The notes below the pieces were generated by a model that had not been told where the DNA came from, ran no database searches, and saw only the letters and a program-made list of their open reading frames with translations. A program made the translations under genes and the position numbers. A stretch of DNA of 18,048 bases from Yimella sp. (lineage in GTDB: Bacteria; Actinomycetota; Actinomycetes; Actinomycetales; Dermatophilaceae): the NCBI GenBank assembly GCA_030150425.1, contig JASLFY010000313.1, forward strand, positions 1-18,048, in the 5' to 3' direction. Positions 1-8,724 of the stretch are shown here, in pieces; position 1 is the stretch's first letter, and every line of letters starts with the position of its first letter.

Positions 1-525
1 CACGACGTCTTCTTCGCGGTCGTCGGTGGGCTGAGCCTGCTCGCCGCCCTCGCCGCGGTCACCAGCAAGCGGATCCTGCACGCCGCGGTCTGGTTGGTGG
101 CCTGCCTCGGGCTGGTCGCCGGCTGCTACCTGGTGCTGGCCGCCGAGTTCGTGGCGCTGGTGCAACTCGTGGTCTACGTCGGCGCCGTCGTCGTGCTCGT
201 CCTGTTCGCGCTGATGCTGACCCGCGCACCGCTGGGTCGCACCACCGACCACGACACCTCGCTGCCGCAGCGGGCGATGGCGTTCGTCGTCTCGGCGGCG
301 ACCGCCGCGCTGCTCGCCGGGGTGCTGATCGGCGCCTTCGGCACCCAACGCGTACGACTGCGGCCCGGCACCACCGACGACCTCGCCACCCAGATCTTCG
401 CCACCTGGTCGTGGCCCTTCGAACTGCTCTCGCTGCTGCTGCTGATCGCGCTCGTCACCGCGGTCGCGATGTCCCGGCTGCGGTACCGCGCGGACCCGCC
501 GGTCGACCGGGAGGTCGACGCGTGA
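1..525 (+). CDS. nuoJ: NADH-quinone oxidoreductase subunit J (NuoJ), 5' partial
   Basis: This is a membrane subunit of respiratory complex I; NuoJ sits between the peripheral arm and the antiporter-like pumps. The frame is open from base 1, so the start lies upstream of the window, and 174 residues plus TGA are visible. Several hydrophobic helices are seen. The one reading VYVGAVVVLVLFALMLT matches the NuoJ signature helix. A final helix (residues about 137-157) is followed by a short charged tail. The gene overlaps nuoK by four bases (GTGA), as expected of a translationally coupled nuo operon. The TTG at 94 lies inside the first conserved helical region and is not the start. Function follows from family membership and the J-K-L-M-N order. 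Confidence 0.93.
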   Translation, partial: HDVFFAVVGGLSLLAALAAVTSKRILHAAVWLVACLGLVAGCYLVLAAEFVALVQLVVYVGAVVVLVLFALMLTRAPLGRTTDHDTSLPQRAMAFVVSAATAALLAGVLIGAFGTQRVRLRPGTTDDLATQIFATWSWPFELLSLLLLIALVTAVAMSRLRYRADPPVDREVDA

Positions 526-830
526 TCCACCTCTGGCTCCCGCTGGCGCTGTCCGCCGGGCTGTTCGGCATCGGGATGTACGGCGTCCTCGCCCGCCGCA
601 ACGCGGTGCTGGTCGTTGTCGGTGTCGAACTGATGCTGGCCGCGGCGGGCGTGCTGCTGGTCGCCGTCGGTGCGGCGACGCCGGACACGTACATGGTCGG
701 GCAGACGCTGACGATCTTCCTGATCACCATCGCGGCCGCGGAGATCGCCGTCGCGCTGGGCGCGGTGGTTCTGGCGTACCGGGCGCGCGGGAACGTCGAC
801 GTGTCCGCGGTGTCGGAGGACGACCGGTGA
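522..830 (+). CDS. nuoK: NADH-quinone oxidoreductase subunit K (NuoK)
   Basis: This is the small MrpC-like membrane subunit of complex I, part of the proton channel linking the quinone site to the antiporter subunits. It has 102 residues and three hydrophobic helices, the normal size for NuoK. The two buried glutamates needed for proton transfer are present: Glu36 (in VGVELML) and Glu74 (in AAAEIAV), matching E. coli Glu36 and Glu72. The start is GTG at 522, which overlaps the nuoJ stop. GGGAGG at 509-514 lies 7 nt upstream and supports this start over longer in-frame options. The stop overlaps the nuoL GTG start by four bases. Confidence 0.96.
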   Translation: MIHLWLPLALSAGLFGIGMYGVLARRNAVLVVVGVELMLAAAGVLLVAVGAATPDTYMVGQTLTIFLITIAAAEIAVALGAVVLAYRARGNVDVSAVSEDDR

Positions 831-2845
831 ACCGCTTCGACGCCCACTCCTTCGCGCTCGACCTGCCGCTGCAGCCGAGCCACCTGCTGATCGGGTTGCC
901 CGCCCTCGGCGCCCTGCTGATCGTGCTGCTGGTGCGCCGGTCGAACACGGCCGCGAGCGTGTTCGCGGTGCTCGGCGGACTGCTCGGCGTCGTCGCCGCC
1001 TGCTGGCTGACCCTGCAGACCGCCCGCGGCGGGCTGCGCGCCGACGTCGCGACGATCGGGGCGTTGCCCGGCGACGCGACGCTGCGGATCACGCTGCGCC
1101 TGGCGGTCACCGAGATCGCGGTGTTGGTCGCCCTCGCGGTCGCCCTGGTCTCCCTGGTGGTCCAGATCTTCGCCCGGTGGTACCTCTACAACGACCCGCG
1201 GTACCCCTCCTTCGCCGCCACCGTCGGGCTGTTCACCGCCGCGATGCAGCTGGTGGTGCTGTCCGACGATCTGCTGCTCACCCTGGTCGGCTGGGAACTG
1301 ATGGGGTGGTGCTCCTACCTGCTGATCGGCCACGAGTCCGAACGCGGCAAGGCACGCCGCGCCGCGCAGAAGGCGTTCCTGGTGACCCGCCTCGCCGACG
1401 CCCCGCTGGTGGTCGGTTTCGTGGTGCTCGCCGCCACTGCCCACACCACCCGGATCAGCGACCTGCTGACGTTCTGGACCGCGCGTCCCACCCACTCCCT
1501 GGTGCTCGCCCTCTGCTGTGTCGTCTGCGGGGTGGCCGGCAAGTCGGCGCTGGTGCCCTTCCAGGACTGGCTGCCCGACGCGATGGAGGGCCCGACCCCG
1601 GCCTCCGCGCTCATCCACGCCGCCACCATGGTCGCCGCCGGCACCTACCTCGTCGCCCAACTGCACCCGCTGTTCGTGGTCACCGCCTTCCCGGCGCAGC
1701 TGCTCGCGGTGCTCGCCGGCATCACCACGGTCGTCGCCGCACTGACCGCATTCCTGCAGCACGACCTGAAGAAGCTGCTCGCGTGGTCCACCGTGTCGCA
1801 GATGGGCCTGATGCTCACCGCGCTCGCCGGGCTGCCGCGCGACGCCCGCCCCGACGTCGTCATCACCCACCTGCTGGCCCACGCCGGCTTCAAGGCGTTG
1901 CTGTTCCTGATGGTCGGGTGGCTGGCCGTGCTGGTCGGCGGCACCATCGTCGAGCGGATGTCCGGCGCCCTGGAGACCCACCGGGGGACCCGCCGCTACG
2001 TCGGGATCGGCCTGCTCGCCCTGGCCGGCGTGCCGCCGCTGTTCGGCTTCGTCTCCAAGGACCTGCTGATCGACGAGGTGCTGCGCGGCGCCGCCGACGG
2101 CCGGTTCGCCTCCTACGTCGCGACCGCCGCGTTGCTGGCGGTCGTCCCGCTCACCGCCGCGTACGCGATGCGCGCCTGGTTGGTGCTCACCCACCGCACC
2201 GTCCTGCAGCGCCACCAGGAGATGGACCTGATCGAGGACTCCCACACCGTCGAGGACGTGCACCTGCTGGACATGCTCGAGCAGACCGAACAGGTCGACG
2301 AGCACGGTCGACCGATCGACGTGGAACCGGAACCGGAGTTCGAACCCGACGACGTCGCGGTGCCGCGACCGCCGTACGGCGCCCGGCTCGGGCTCGGACT
2401 GCTCGCCCTGGCGAGCGTCGTCGGGGGACTGCTGGTGCTGACGCCCTGGCTGCACGTCGACTACCGCCACGCCAACCTGTGGATCATCGGGTCCGGCCTG
2501 CTGGCGATGACCGCCGCCGCGGTGCTGGTGCGCTGGCTCTCGGTCGGCACCACCTTCGGCGACCCGGCGGCCCGGCTGCCGCAGTCACTGCGCCTGTTCG
2601 CCTCACGCGGCGGCGACGTCGACCGGGTCTACACCGCCATCGTCGCCCGACCGGTCGAGGCGCTCGCCCGGCTCGCCGCGGCGGCCGACGCCGCCCTGGA
2701 GCGCGGCGTACGGACCCTGCCGGAGGTGGCCGGTCGGGTCGCCGCCACCGGAACCCGGCTGCAGAACGGCGCGCCGTCCCGCGGCGCCCTGGCGGTCGCC
2801 GCCGGCGTCATGCTGCTCGGCCTGCTGGGGGTGACGCTGTGGTGA
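827..2845 (+). CDS. nuoL: NADH-quinone oxidoreductase subunit L (NuoL)
   Basis: This is the distal antiporter-like proton-pumping subunit of complex I, with 672 residues and many membrane helices. The N-terminal proton-antiporter region is followed by the main antiporter domain. The key acid is Glu157 in GWELMGWCSYLLIG. The key lysine is Lys239 in GKSALVPFQDWLPDAMEG. The conserved LLAHAGFKALLFL helix follows. A C-terminal extension carries the long lateral helix and a last transmembrane helix. The start is GTG at 827, overlapping the nuoK stop, with GGAGGA at 815-820 placed 6 nt upstream. An unusual feature is an acidic, hydrophilic insert of about 55 residues at 462-516, rich in Glu and Asp, between two helices. 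The gene overlaps nuoM by GTGA. Confidence 0.97.
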   Translation: MNRFDAHSFALDLPLQPSHLLIGLPALGALLIVLLVRRSNTAASVFAVLGGLLGVVAACWLTLQTARGGLRADVATIGALPGDATLRITLRLAVTEIAVLVALAVALVSLVVQIFARWYLYNDPRYPSFAATVGLFTAAMQLVVLSDDLLLTLVGWELMGWCSYLLIGHESERGKARRAAQKAFLVTRLADAPLVVGFVVLAATAHTTRISDLLTFWTARPTHSLVLALCCVVCGVAGKSALVPFQDWLPDAMEGPTPASALIHAATMVAAGTYLVAQLHPLFVVTAFPAQLLAVLAGITTVVAALTAFLQHDLKKLLAWSTVSQMGLMLTALAGLPRDARPDVVITHLLAHAGFKALLFLMVGWLAVLVGGTIVERMSGALETHRGTRRYVGIGLLALAGVPPLFGFVSKDLLIDEVLRGAADGRFASYVATAALLAVVPLTAAYAMRAWLVLTHRTVLQRHQEMDLIEDSHTVEDVHLLDMLEQTEQVDEHGRPIDVEPEPEFEPDDVAVPRPPYGARLGLGLLALASVVGGLLVLTPWLHVDYRHANLWIIGSGLLAMTAAAVLVRWLSVGTTFGDPAARLPQSLRLFASRGGDVDRVYTAIVARPVEALARLAAAADAALERGVRTLPEVAGRVAATGTRLQNGAPSRGALAVAAGVMLLGLLGVTLW

Positions 2846-4332
2846 CCCTCGCCGTCCCGCTGCTGCCGTTGCTGGTCGGCTTCCTGCTGATCGCCGCCGG
2901 CCGGTTGCCGCGCGCGCTGCCGTGGACCGCGTCCTTCGCGGTCGCCCTCGTCGCGCTGCTCGGCACCGCCGGTCTGCTCGGTCGGGCGTTGTCTCACCCG
3001 GAGGCGTACGACCACTCGTGGGTGCCGTCGCTCGGGCTCCGGTTGTCCGTCGGCAGCGACCGGATCTCCGCGCCGTTGCTGGTGCTGACCGTCGCCATCG
3101 GCCTGCTCGCCGTCCTGCACTCCTGGATCGAGCGGCCCCGCGGCTCGGCCGGTACCTACCTCGGCTGCCTCCTGGTCGTCGTCGGCGGTGCGCTGCTGAC
3201 CTTCCTCGCCCGCGACGCGGTCCTGTTCTTCATCGCCTTCGAGATCGTGCTGGTGCCGATGTGGGTGCTGATCAGCGTCTTCGGAGACCACCACGACCCG
3301 GCGGCCACCCGCCGCGCCGGACTCACCTTCGTGCTCTACACCGTCGCCGGCTCGATGCTGATGCTCGCCGGGATCCTGGCGGTCAAGCACCTCAGCGGCA
3401 CCGCCGACCTGGCCGCCTGGGGGCGCGGGCTCCCGATCGCCCACCACACCCAGACCGTGGTCGCGGCCCTGCTGCTGATCGGTCTGGCCGTGAAGGTGCC
3501 GCTCTGGCCGCTGCACAGCTGGCTGCCCGGAGCCCACACCGCCGCCCCGACGGGCGGCTCGATGCTGCTCGCCGCGGTGCTGCTGAAGATGGGCACGTAC
3601 GGCGTCATCCGCCTCGTCGTCGCCCCGCTGCACGACGGCTTCCGCGCCCTCGCTCCGGTGATCGGCGTGCTGGCCGTCATCGGCATCCTGTGGGCCGGGC
3701 TGGTCTGCCTGGCCGAGACCGGGCTGAAGCGGATCATCGCGTTCTCGTCGGTCGCCCACATGGGCGTCGTGATGCTCGGCCTCGCATCGGGCAGCGCGGT
3801 CGGTCTGCGGGCCGCCCTGTTCGGCAACCTGTCCCACGGCCTGATCTCGGCGCTGCTGTTCGTCGTCGCCGGCGGGCTCAAGCGCCGCTGGGACGGTGAC
3901 GACATCGAGGAGATCCGCGAGCCGGTCCGCGACATCAGCCCGCGCCTCGGCTTCGCGCTGATCCTCGGCCTCGCCGCCTCCCTCGGGCTGCCGGCGCTCG
4001 CCGGCTTCTGGCCGGAGATCCTCACCCTGTTCGGTGCCTGGGGCAGCCCGACCCACCAGCGGTACTTCCACGTGCTGGCGGTCCTCGCCGCGCTCGGCGC
4101 GGTGCTCGGTGCGGCGTACTGCCTGCGGATCGCGCGCGCGGTCTGGGCCGGACAGCCCGACCGCCCCGAACCAGTACGCGTCACCCCGGCGCCGTGGAGC
4201 GACGCGATCGGCGTCGAGCTCGTCGTCCTCGGGGTGCTGATGGCGGGGGTCGTGGTGCTCGGCCTGTGGCCGACCGGCCTGCTGGACTACCTCGAGCCCG
4301 CGGTGCGCACCATCGCCGGAGGTGGCCGATGA
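2842..4332 (+). CDS. nuoM: NADH-quinone oxidoreductase subunit M (NuoM)
   Basis: This is the second antiporter-like proton pump of the complex I membrane arm, 496 residues long, close to the usual NuoM size. The essential glutamate is Glu134 in FFIAFEIVLVPMWVLI. The central lysine is Lys218 in LAVKVPLWPLHSWLPGAHTAAP, and Lys249 lies in LLKMGTYGVIR. The SVAHMGVVMLG and NLSHGLISALLF helices are typical of the family. The frame is open far upstream through nuoL, but homology begins at GTG 2842 (VTLAVPLLPLL), which overlaps the nuoL stop. A G-rich stretch at 2827-2831 may serve as ribosome binding site. The stop forms an ATGA overlap with nuoN. Confidence 0.96.
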   Translation: MTLAVPLLPLLVGFLLIAAGRLPRALPWTASFAVALVALLGTAGLLGRALSHPEAYDHSWVPSLGLRLSVGSDRISAPLLVLTVAIGLLAVLHSWIERPRGSAGTYLGCLLVVVGGALLTFLARDAVLFFIAFEIVLVPMWVLISVFGDHHDPAATRRAGLTFVLYTVAGSMLMLAGILAVKHLSGTADLAAWGRGLPIAHHTQTVVAALLLIGLAVKVPLWPLHSWLPGAHTAAPTGGSMLLAAVLLKMGTYGVIRLVVAPLHDGFRALAPVIGVLAVIGILWAGLVCLAETGLKRIIAFSSVAHMGVVMLGLASGSAVGLRAALFGNLSHGLISALLFVVAGGLKRRWDGDDIEEIREPVRDISPRLGFALILGLAASLGLPALAGFWPEILTLFGAWGSPTHQRYFHVLAVLAALGAVLGAAYCLRIARAVWAGQPDRPEPVRVTPAPWSDAIGVELVVLGVLMAGVVVLGLWPTGLLDYLEPAVRTIAGGGR

Positions 4333-5792
4333 ACATCCACGTCCACTGGGCGCCGCTGCTGCCGGTGATCGTTCCCGCCCTCGCCGCCGTCGTCGTGCTG
4401 GTCGTCGACGCCGTCGCGCCGCGCCGCCGTGCGCCGCACTGGGTCGTCGCGGTCGCCGCCCTCGTCGGGGCGCTGGCGGCCTGCGTCCCCGCGCTCACCA
4501 AGACCGGCGAGACCACCTCGCTGTGCGTGCCGAGCGGCACCTGCTTCTACGTCGTCGACGCCGTCGGCGCCGGGTTGCAGGCCACCGCCCTGGGGGCCGC
4601 CCTGGTCGTCGCCCTCCTCGCCGCCCCCGTACGAACCCCGCGCACCCTCAGCGCGGTGCAGGCGTCCGCCCTGTTGACCGTCGCCGCCGGAGCGGCGGGT
4701 GTCGTCGCCGCCCACGACCTCGCGTCCTGGCTGGTCCTGCTGGAGCTGGCGACGTTGCCGACGGTGGCGCTCGCCGCCTTCCACACCCACCGCCGGGCGG
4801 CAGACGGCGCGTTGAACCTGCTGGTCACCTCGCTGCTGTCGTTCGCGGTCACCGCGATGGGTGTCGCCCTCTGGTTCGCCGCGACCGGAGCCTCGACCTT
4901 CGACGCCGGCACCGTCCTCGGCGCGGACGGCGACCCGCAGCTGCGTCGGGTGCTGGCCGTCGCGGTCCTGCTGATCGTGGCCGGCGTCGGTTTCAAGCTG
5001 TCGCTCGTGCCCTTCCACGCCTGGACGCCGCAGACGTACGCGCGCTCCTCGATCCCCGTCACCGCGCTGCTGGCCACGGTCTCCAAGGTGGCCGCTCTCG
5101 GCGCACTGCTGGTGGTCGCCCGAGCGGTCGTCGGCGCCGGTGACATCGTCGCCTTCGGTCTGGTCGCGGCGGTGACGATGACGCTCGGCAACGTGATGGC
5201 GCTGCGTGAGAACGACACGCTGCGCTTCCTCGGCTGGTCCGCGGTCGCGCAGGGCGGCTGGATCGTCCTGCCGCTCGCGGCCGACACCGGCACGGCGATC
5301 CACGCCGCCGCCGGCTACACCGTGCTCTACGTCATCGGTACCCTCGCGATCTTCGCGGCGCTCACCGCTGCCGCCCACGCGCTGGGCCGCTCCGCGGTGA
5401 CGACGTACGACCGGATGCTCGGCTTCGGCCGGCGGCGCATCCTGCAGGGCGCCTGCCTCGCGCTCGGCCTGCTGACCCTCGCCGGACTTCCGCCGGCGAT
5501 CAGTGGTGTGGTCGCGAAGGTGCTGGCGCTGACGCCGGTCACCGACTCCCGGCAGTGGTGGCTCGCCGTCGTCGCGGCGCTGAACGCGATGCTCGGCGTG
5601 GCGGTCTACCTGCGCTGGATCCGGCAGATCTACCGCACCCCGGTCGAAACGCCGGTCGAGAAGAGCACCACAGACCTGCCGACGGGTCGGCAGCGCACCC
5701 AGCGCCTGCACCTCGCCGTGGTCGCGGTCGGCACTCTCGCGCTCGTCGTGGTCAGCGTCGACCCGCAGCTGGTGCTCGCGCTGCTCGACTGA
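4329..5792 (+). CDS. nuoN: NADH-quinone oxidoreductase subunit N (NuoN)
   Basis: This is the third antiporter-like proton pump of complex I, 487 residues long, typical for NuoN. Conserved charged residues are Glu139 (WLVLLELATLPTVAL), Lys223 (GVGFKLSLVPFHAWTPQTY) and Lys253 (LATVSKVAA). The start is ATG at 4329, overlapping the nuoM stop; GGAGG at 4318-4322 lies 6 nt upstream. The frame is open to 4194, but that stretch is nuoM read out of frame. This is the last nuo gene of the operon. The next gene starts 34 bp later, apparently from its own promoter, and no terminator hairpin is visible in the gap. Confidence 0.95.
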   Translation: MNIHVHWAPLLPVIVPALAAVVVLVVDAVAPRRRAPHWVVAVAALVGALAACVPALTKTGETTSLCVPSGTCFYVVDAVGAGLQATALGAALVVALLAAPVRTPRTLSAVQASALLTVAAGAAGVVAAHDLASWLVLLELATLPTVALAAFHTHRRAADGALNLLVTSLLSFAVTAMGVALWFAATGASTFDAGTVLGADGDPQLRRVLAVAVLLIVAGVGFKLSLVPFHAWTPQTYARSSIPVTALLATVSKVAALGALLVVARAVVGAGDIVAFGLVAAVTMTLGNVMALRENDTLRFLGWSAVAQGGWIVLPLAADTGTAIHAAAGYTVLYVIGTLAIFAALTAAAHALGRSAVTTYDRMLGFGRRRILQGACLALGLLTLAGLPPAISGVVAKVLALTPVTDSRQWWLAVVAALNAMLGVAVYLRWIRQIYRTPVETPVEKSTTDLPTGRQRTQRLHLAVVAVGTLALVVVSVDPQLVLALLD

Positions 5793-5797
5793 GATGT

Positions 5798-5826
5798 ACC
5801 GATCGGTCGGCCCTAGACTCCCGCAC
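5798..5826 (+). promoter_or_regulatory. Putative leaderless promoter with palindrome upstream of the PLP decarboxylase gene
   Basis: A TAGACT hexamer at 5814-5819 fits the TANNNT -10 pattern. It lies exactly 7 nt before the GTG at 5827, which would place transcription initiation on the start codon itself. No Shine-Dalgarno sequence precedes that GTG, in line with a leaderless message. No convincing -35 is seen. A perfect 10-bp palindrome, ACCGATCGGT, at 5798-5807 sits just upstream of the -10. It could be an operator or chance in G+C-rich DNA. Confidence 0.45.
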
Positions 5827-7167
5827 GTGCATCTGTTCGACGAGAAGACCCAGGCCCTCAGTGACGCCATCGCGGCGTACGCGACCGAGCGGCTCGCCCT
5901 CGACCCGGTCCCGCTGGACCGCACCGCGACCCCGGCCGAACTGACCGAACTCGTCGGGCAGACGATCACCGCGGAGGGCCTCGGCGGCCTGCCCGCGCTG
6001 GAGCTGTTCACCGAGAAGCTCGCGGTCAACTGTCTGTCGATCGACCACCCGCGCTACCTCTCGTTCATCCCGTGCGCCCCGACCCGCGAGGCCGCGATGT
6101 TCGACTTGGTCGTCGGTGCGTCGTCGATCTACGGCGGGTCGTGGCTGGAGGGGTCCGGCGCCGTGTACGCCGAGAACCAGGCGCTGGCGTGGATCGCCGG
6201 CCTCGTCGGCCTGCCGGAGGGCAGCGGCGGCTCGTTCGTGCAGGGCGGCACCATCGGCAACCTGTCCGCGCTGGTGACCGCGCGCGAGACCGTCCGTGCG
6301 ACGACTGGCGCCCGGCCGTACCGGATCGCCGCGACGGTCGGCTCGCATTCCTCGATCGCGACCGCGTGCAAGGTGATGGACGCCGAACTGGTGCAGGTGC
6401 CGGTCGACGACTGGCGCCTGACCGGCGAGAACCTGCGCGCCGCCCTCCTTGAGCACGGGCCGGAGACCTTCTTCGCCGTCGTCGCGACGGCCGGCACCAC
6501 CAACTTCGGCATCGTCGACGACATCGCCTCGGTCGCCGACGTCTGCGAGGAGTTCGGCATCTGGCTGCACGTCGACGGCGCGTACGGCGGTGCCGGCCTC
6601 GCGGCCCCGAGCATCCGCTCCCGGTACGCCGGCATCGAGCGCTGCAACTCGTTCATCGTCGACCCGCACAAGTGGCTGTTCGCGCCCTTCGACTGCTGCG
6701 CCCTGCTCTACCGCGACCCCGTGCAGGGTCGCGCGGCGCACACCCAGCACGCCTCGTACCTCGACGTGTTGACGGAGTCCTCGGACTGGAACCCCTCGGA
6801 CTTCTCGGTGGGCCTGACCCGTCGCGCCCGGGGCCTGCCGTTCTGGTTCTCGCTCGCGGTCAACGGCACCGACGCCTACACCGAGGCGGTCGAGCACACC
6901 CTCGCCGTGGCCCGGTTCGCCGAGGCTGAGATCCGCCGCCGGCCGTCCCTGGAACTGGTCCGCGAGGGCGAACTCAGCGTGGTCGTGTTCCGCCGGCTGG
7001 GCTGGACGCCGGCCGACTACCAGCGATGGTCGGACGAGCTGCTGGCCCGCGAGGAGGGCTTCGTCGTGCCGACCTCCCACCAGGGGGAGACCCTGGCGCG
7101 CTTCGCGATCGTCAACCCGCGCACCAGCGAGGACGACATCGTCGCCATCCTCGACTCGATGGCCTGA
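5827..7167 (+). CDS. PLP-dependent group II amino acid decarboxylase family protein
   Basis: This is a fold-type I pyridoxal-phosphate enzyme of the aromatic amino acid/glutamate decarboxylase family, 446 residues and probably cytosolic. It likely removes the alpha-carboxyl group of an amino acid; the substrate cannot be read from the sequence. The PLP lysine is Lys282 in VDPHKWLFAPFDCC. The pyridine-binding aspartate is Asp250 in LHVDGAYGG. A glycine-rich QGGTIGN segment and the GSHSSI stretch correspond to the cofactor-phosphate and ring-stacking regions. GTG 5827 is preferred because a -10 motif lies 7 nt before it; the alternative ATG at 5794 has no ribosome binding site and adds only 11 weak residues. 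The following gene begins 18 bp after the stop, suggesting a two-gene operon. Aromatic, glutamate or aspartate-type decarboxylation are all possible. Confidence 0.85.
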   Translation: MHLFDEKTQALSDAIAAYATERLALDPVPLDRTATPAELTELVGQTITAEGLGGLPALELFTEKLAVNCLSIDHPRYLSFIPCAPTREAAMFDLVVGASSIYGGSWLEGSGAVYAENQALAWIAGLVGLPEGSGGSFVQGGTIGNLSALVTARETVRATTGARPYRIAATVGSHSSIATACKVMDAELVQVPVDDWRLTGENLRAALLEHGPETFFAVVATAGTTNFGIVDDIASVADVCEEFGIWLHVDGAYGGAGLAAPSIRSRYAGIERCNSFIVDPHKWLFAPFDCCALLYRDPVQGRAAHTQHASYLDVLTESSDWNPSDFSVGLTRRARGLPFWFSLAVNGTDAYTEAVEHTLAVARFAEAEIRRRPSLELVREGELSVVVFRRLGWTPADYQRWSDELLAREEGFVVPTSHQGETLARFAIVNPRTSEDDIVAILDSMA

Positions 7168-7185
7168 GGCCGGAGGAGGCACGCG

Positions 7186-8676
7186 ATGGCGGACAGCAGC
7201 GGAGTCGTCTTCCCGGTCAGCAACACCGACCGGATGAACGGTGGTGCCGAGGGGGCGGACCAGCGCCGCAGCTCGGCTGCGTTCGGACGCGGGGTGGTCG
7301 CCGAGGCGCTCGCCGTCGCCGACGAGATCGGCGCCGAGGCGGTGCTGCGCGACACCGGCTGGCGCCGGGACTACCACCGCCACTTCCGCCGTCTCGTCGA
7401 GGTGACCGCCACCGACCCGTCGGTCGCGGTCGACGTCGCCCGCGCCGGACTGGCCGCGGTCGGCGACCGGATGCGCTGGCTGCCCGCCGACGCCCGCCAC
7501 GACGTCGACCTCTCCGCCGCCTTCGAGCGGTCGTCGCAGGAGCCGCTGGAGCTCGTACGGGTCGAGGGCCAGGGCGCTCGCGAGGAGCAGCTGACGCTGC
7601 CCAACCGCGGGTCCCGGTTGGCCGGCGCCGACCTGCTCGCCCGCCTCGACCGCTGGGTCGCCGACGGTGTCGTGGAGCCGGGCGTCCGCAGCGCGGTGGC
7701 CGCGGTCCTCGACAACCCGGACTGGCTCGACCTGCGCGGCCACACCGTCGCGGTGCTCGGAGCGGGCGCCGAGATGGGCCCGCTGCGTTCGCTGCTGCGG
7801 TGGGGCGCCGACGTCGTCGCCGTCGACCTGCCGCGCCCGGGCCTCTGGCAGGGCGTGCTCGACCTGGTGCCGCCGACCGCGGGTGCGCTGCTCGTGCCGG
7901 CCGCAGCGGGGGAGGGCGACTTGGCCGACCGGGCCGGCGCCGACCTGCTGCACGACCTCGGCCGGGTGGCGCAGCTGCTCGAGTCGATCGACGGCCCGCT
8001 GGTGCTGGGCAACTACGTGTACGCCGACGGCGGCACCAACCTGCGCCTGTCCGCCGCCACCGACGCGCTCGCGACTCGGTTGCTGGAGCGCCGCGACGAC
8101 GTCGCTCTCGCCTACCTCGCGACCCCGACCGACACCTTCGTGGTGCCGGCCGAGGCGGTCGCCGCCGCGAACGCCGGCCTCGACTCCGCCTTCCTGCGCC
8201 GCTCGCGCGGCCCGCTGCGTGCGCTGTCGCGCGGCAAGCTGCTGCAGCGCCAGTACCCGCCGGTCGAGGGCCCCGGGATCAGCGACAGCGTGGTGGTCCA
8301 GCAGGGACCGAACTACCTGCTGGCCAAGCGGATCCACCGCTGGCGGGCCACCGCCGCGGCGGCCGACGGGCGCCTGGTGTCGATGAACATCGCCCCGCCG
8401 ACGCGTACGAGGTCGGTCACCAAGAACCGCGCCCTCGCGGCGGCGTACGCCGGTGCCCACCGGTTCGGGATCGAGGTCTTCGACCCCTCCACCGCCAACA
8501 CCCTGATGGCCGCGTTGCTGGTCCACGACCTCAACACCGGCGGCTACGCCGCACACGGCGACGCTCTCGCGGGGGAGGCGGCCGGCGCCGCCCACGGCGG
8601 CCTGTGGCGGACGGCGTACGACCCCCGTTCCGCCCTCGGCATCGCGGCGCTGCTCGGGGTGGCGGCGACCTTCTGA
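7186..8676 (+). CDS. Conserved-looking protein of unknown function with Rossmann-like nucleotide-binding segment
   Basis: I do not recognise this 496-residue protein. The start at ATG 7186 is secure: GGAGGAGG at 7172-7179 lies 6 nt upstream. Near residues 186-215 there is a beta strand, the glycine-rich turn GAGAEMG (192-198), a helix, a second strand and an Asp near 213. This is the pattern of a Rossmann NAD(P)- or SAM-binding fold. Other motifs that look conserved are GNYVYADGGTN (275-285), VQQGPNYLLAKRIHRW and NIAPPTRTRSVTKN. The C-terminal part is Ala-rich and mildly hydrophobic (HDLNTGGYAAHGDAL...). No signal peptide or clear membrane helix is seen. It follows the PLP decarboxylase gene by 18 bp and probably shares its transcript, so a linked metabolic role is reasonable. 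It could be a dehydrogenase or only a nucleotide-binding protein. Confidence 0.8.
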   Translation: MADSSGVVFPVSNTDRMNGGAEGADQRRSSAAFGRGVVAEALAVADEIGAEAVLRDTGWRRDYHRHFRRLVEVTATDPSVAVDVARAGLAAVGDRMRWLPADARHDVDLSAAFERSSQEPLELVRVEGQGAREEQLTLPNRGSRLAGADLLARLDRWVADGVVEPGVRSAVAAVLDNPDWLDLRGHTVAVLGAGAEMGPLRSLLRWGADVVAVDLPRPGLWQGVLDLVPPTAGALLVPAAAGEGDLADRAGADLLHDLGRVAQLLESIDGPLVLGNYVYADGGTNLRLSAATDALATRLLERRDDVALAYLATPTDTFVVPAEAVAAANAGLDSAFLRRSRGPLRALSRGKLLQRQYPPVEGPGISDSVVVQQGPNYLLAKRIHRWRATAAAADGRLVSMNIAPPTRTRSVTKNRALAAAYAGAHRFGIEVFDPSTANTLMAALLVHDLNTGGYAAHGDALAGEAAGAAHGGLWRTAYDPRSALGIAALLGVAATF

Positions 8677-8724
8677 GTCACCTCGGGTCACAGCTTTCAC
8701 ATTCGTCACGCGACACGCACGGCA

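Noticed and set aside
455..2470. 671-aa open frame on the minus strand opposite nuoK/nuoL
   Set aside because: It is the antisense shadow of nuo genes. Low-complexity Gln/Gly/His/Arg composition and no recognisable domain are typical of stop-free frames in high-G+C DNA.
1177..2841. In-frame upstream extension of nuoM to 1177
   Set aside because: It is nuoL read in another frame, with an Arg/Pro-rich sequence. NuoM homology begins at GTG 2842, overlapping the nuoL stop.
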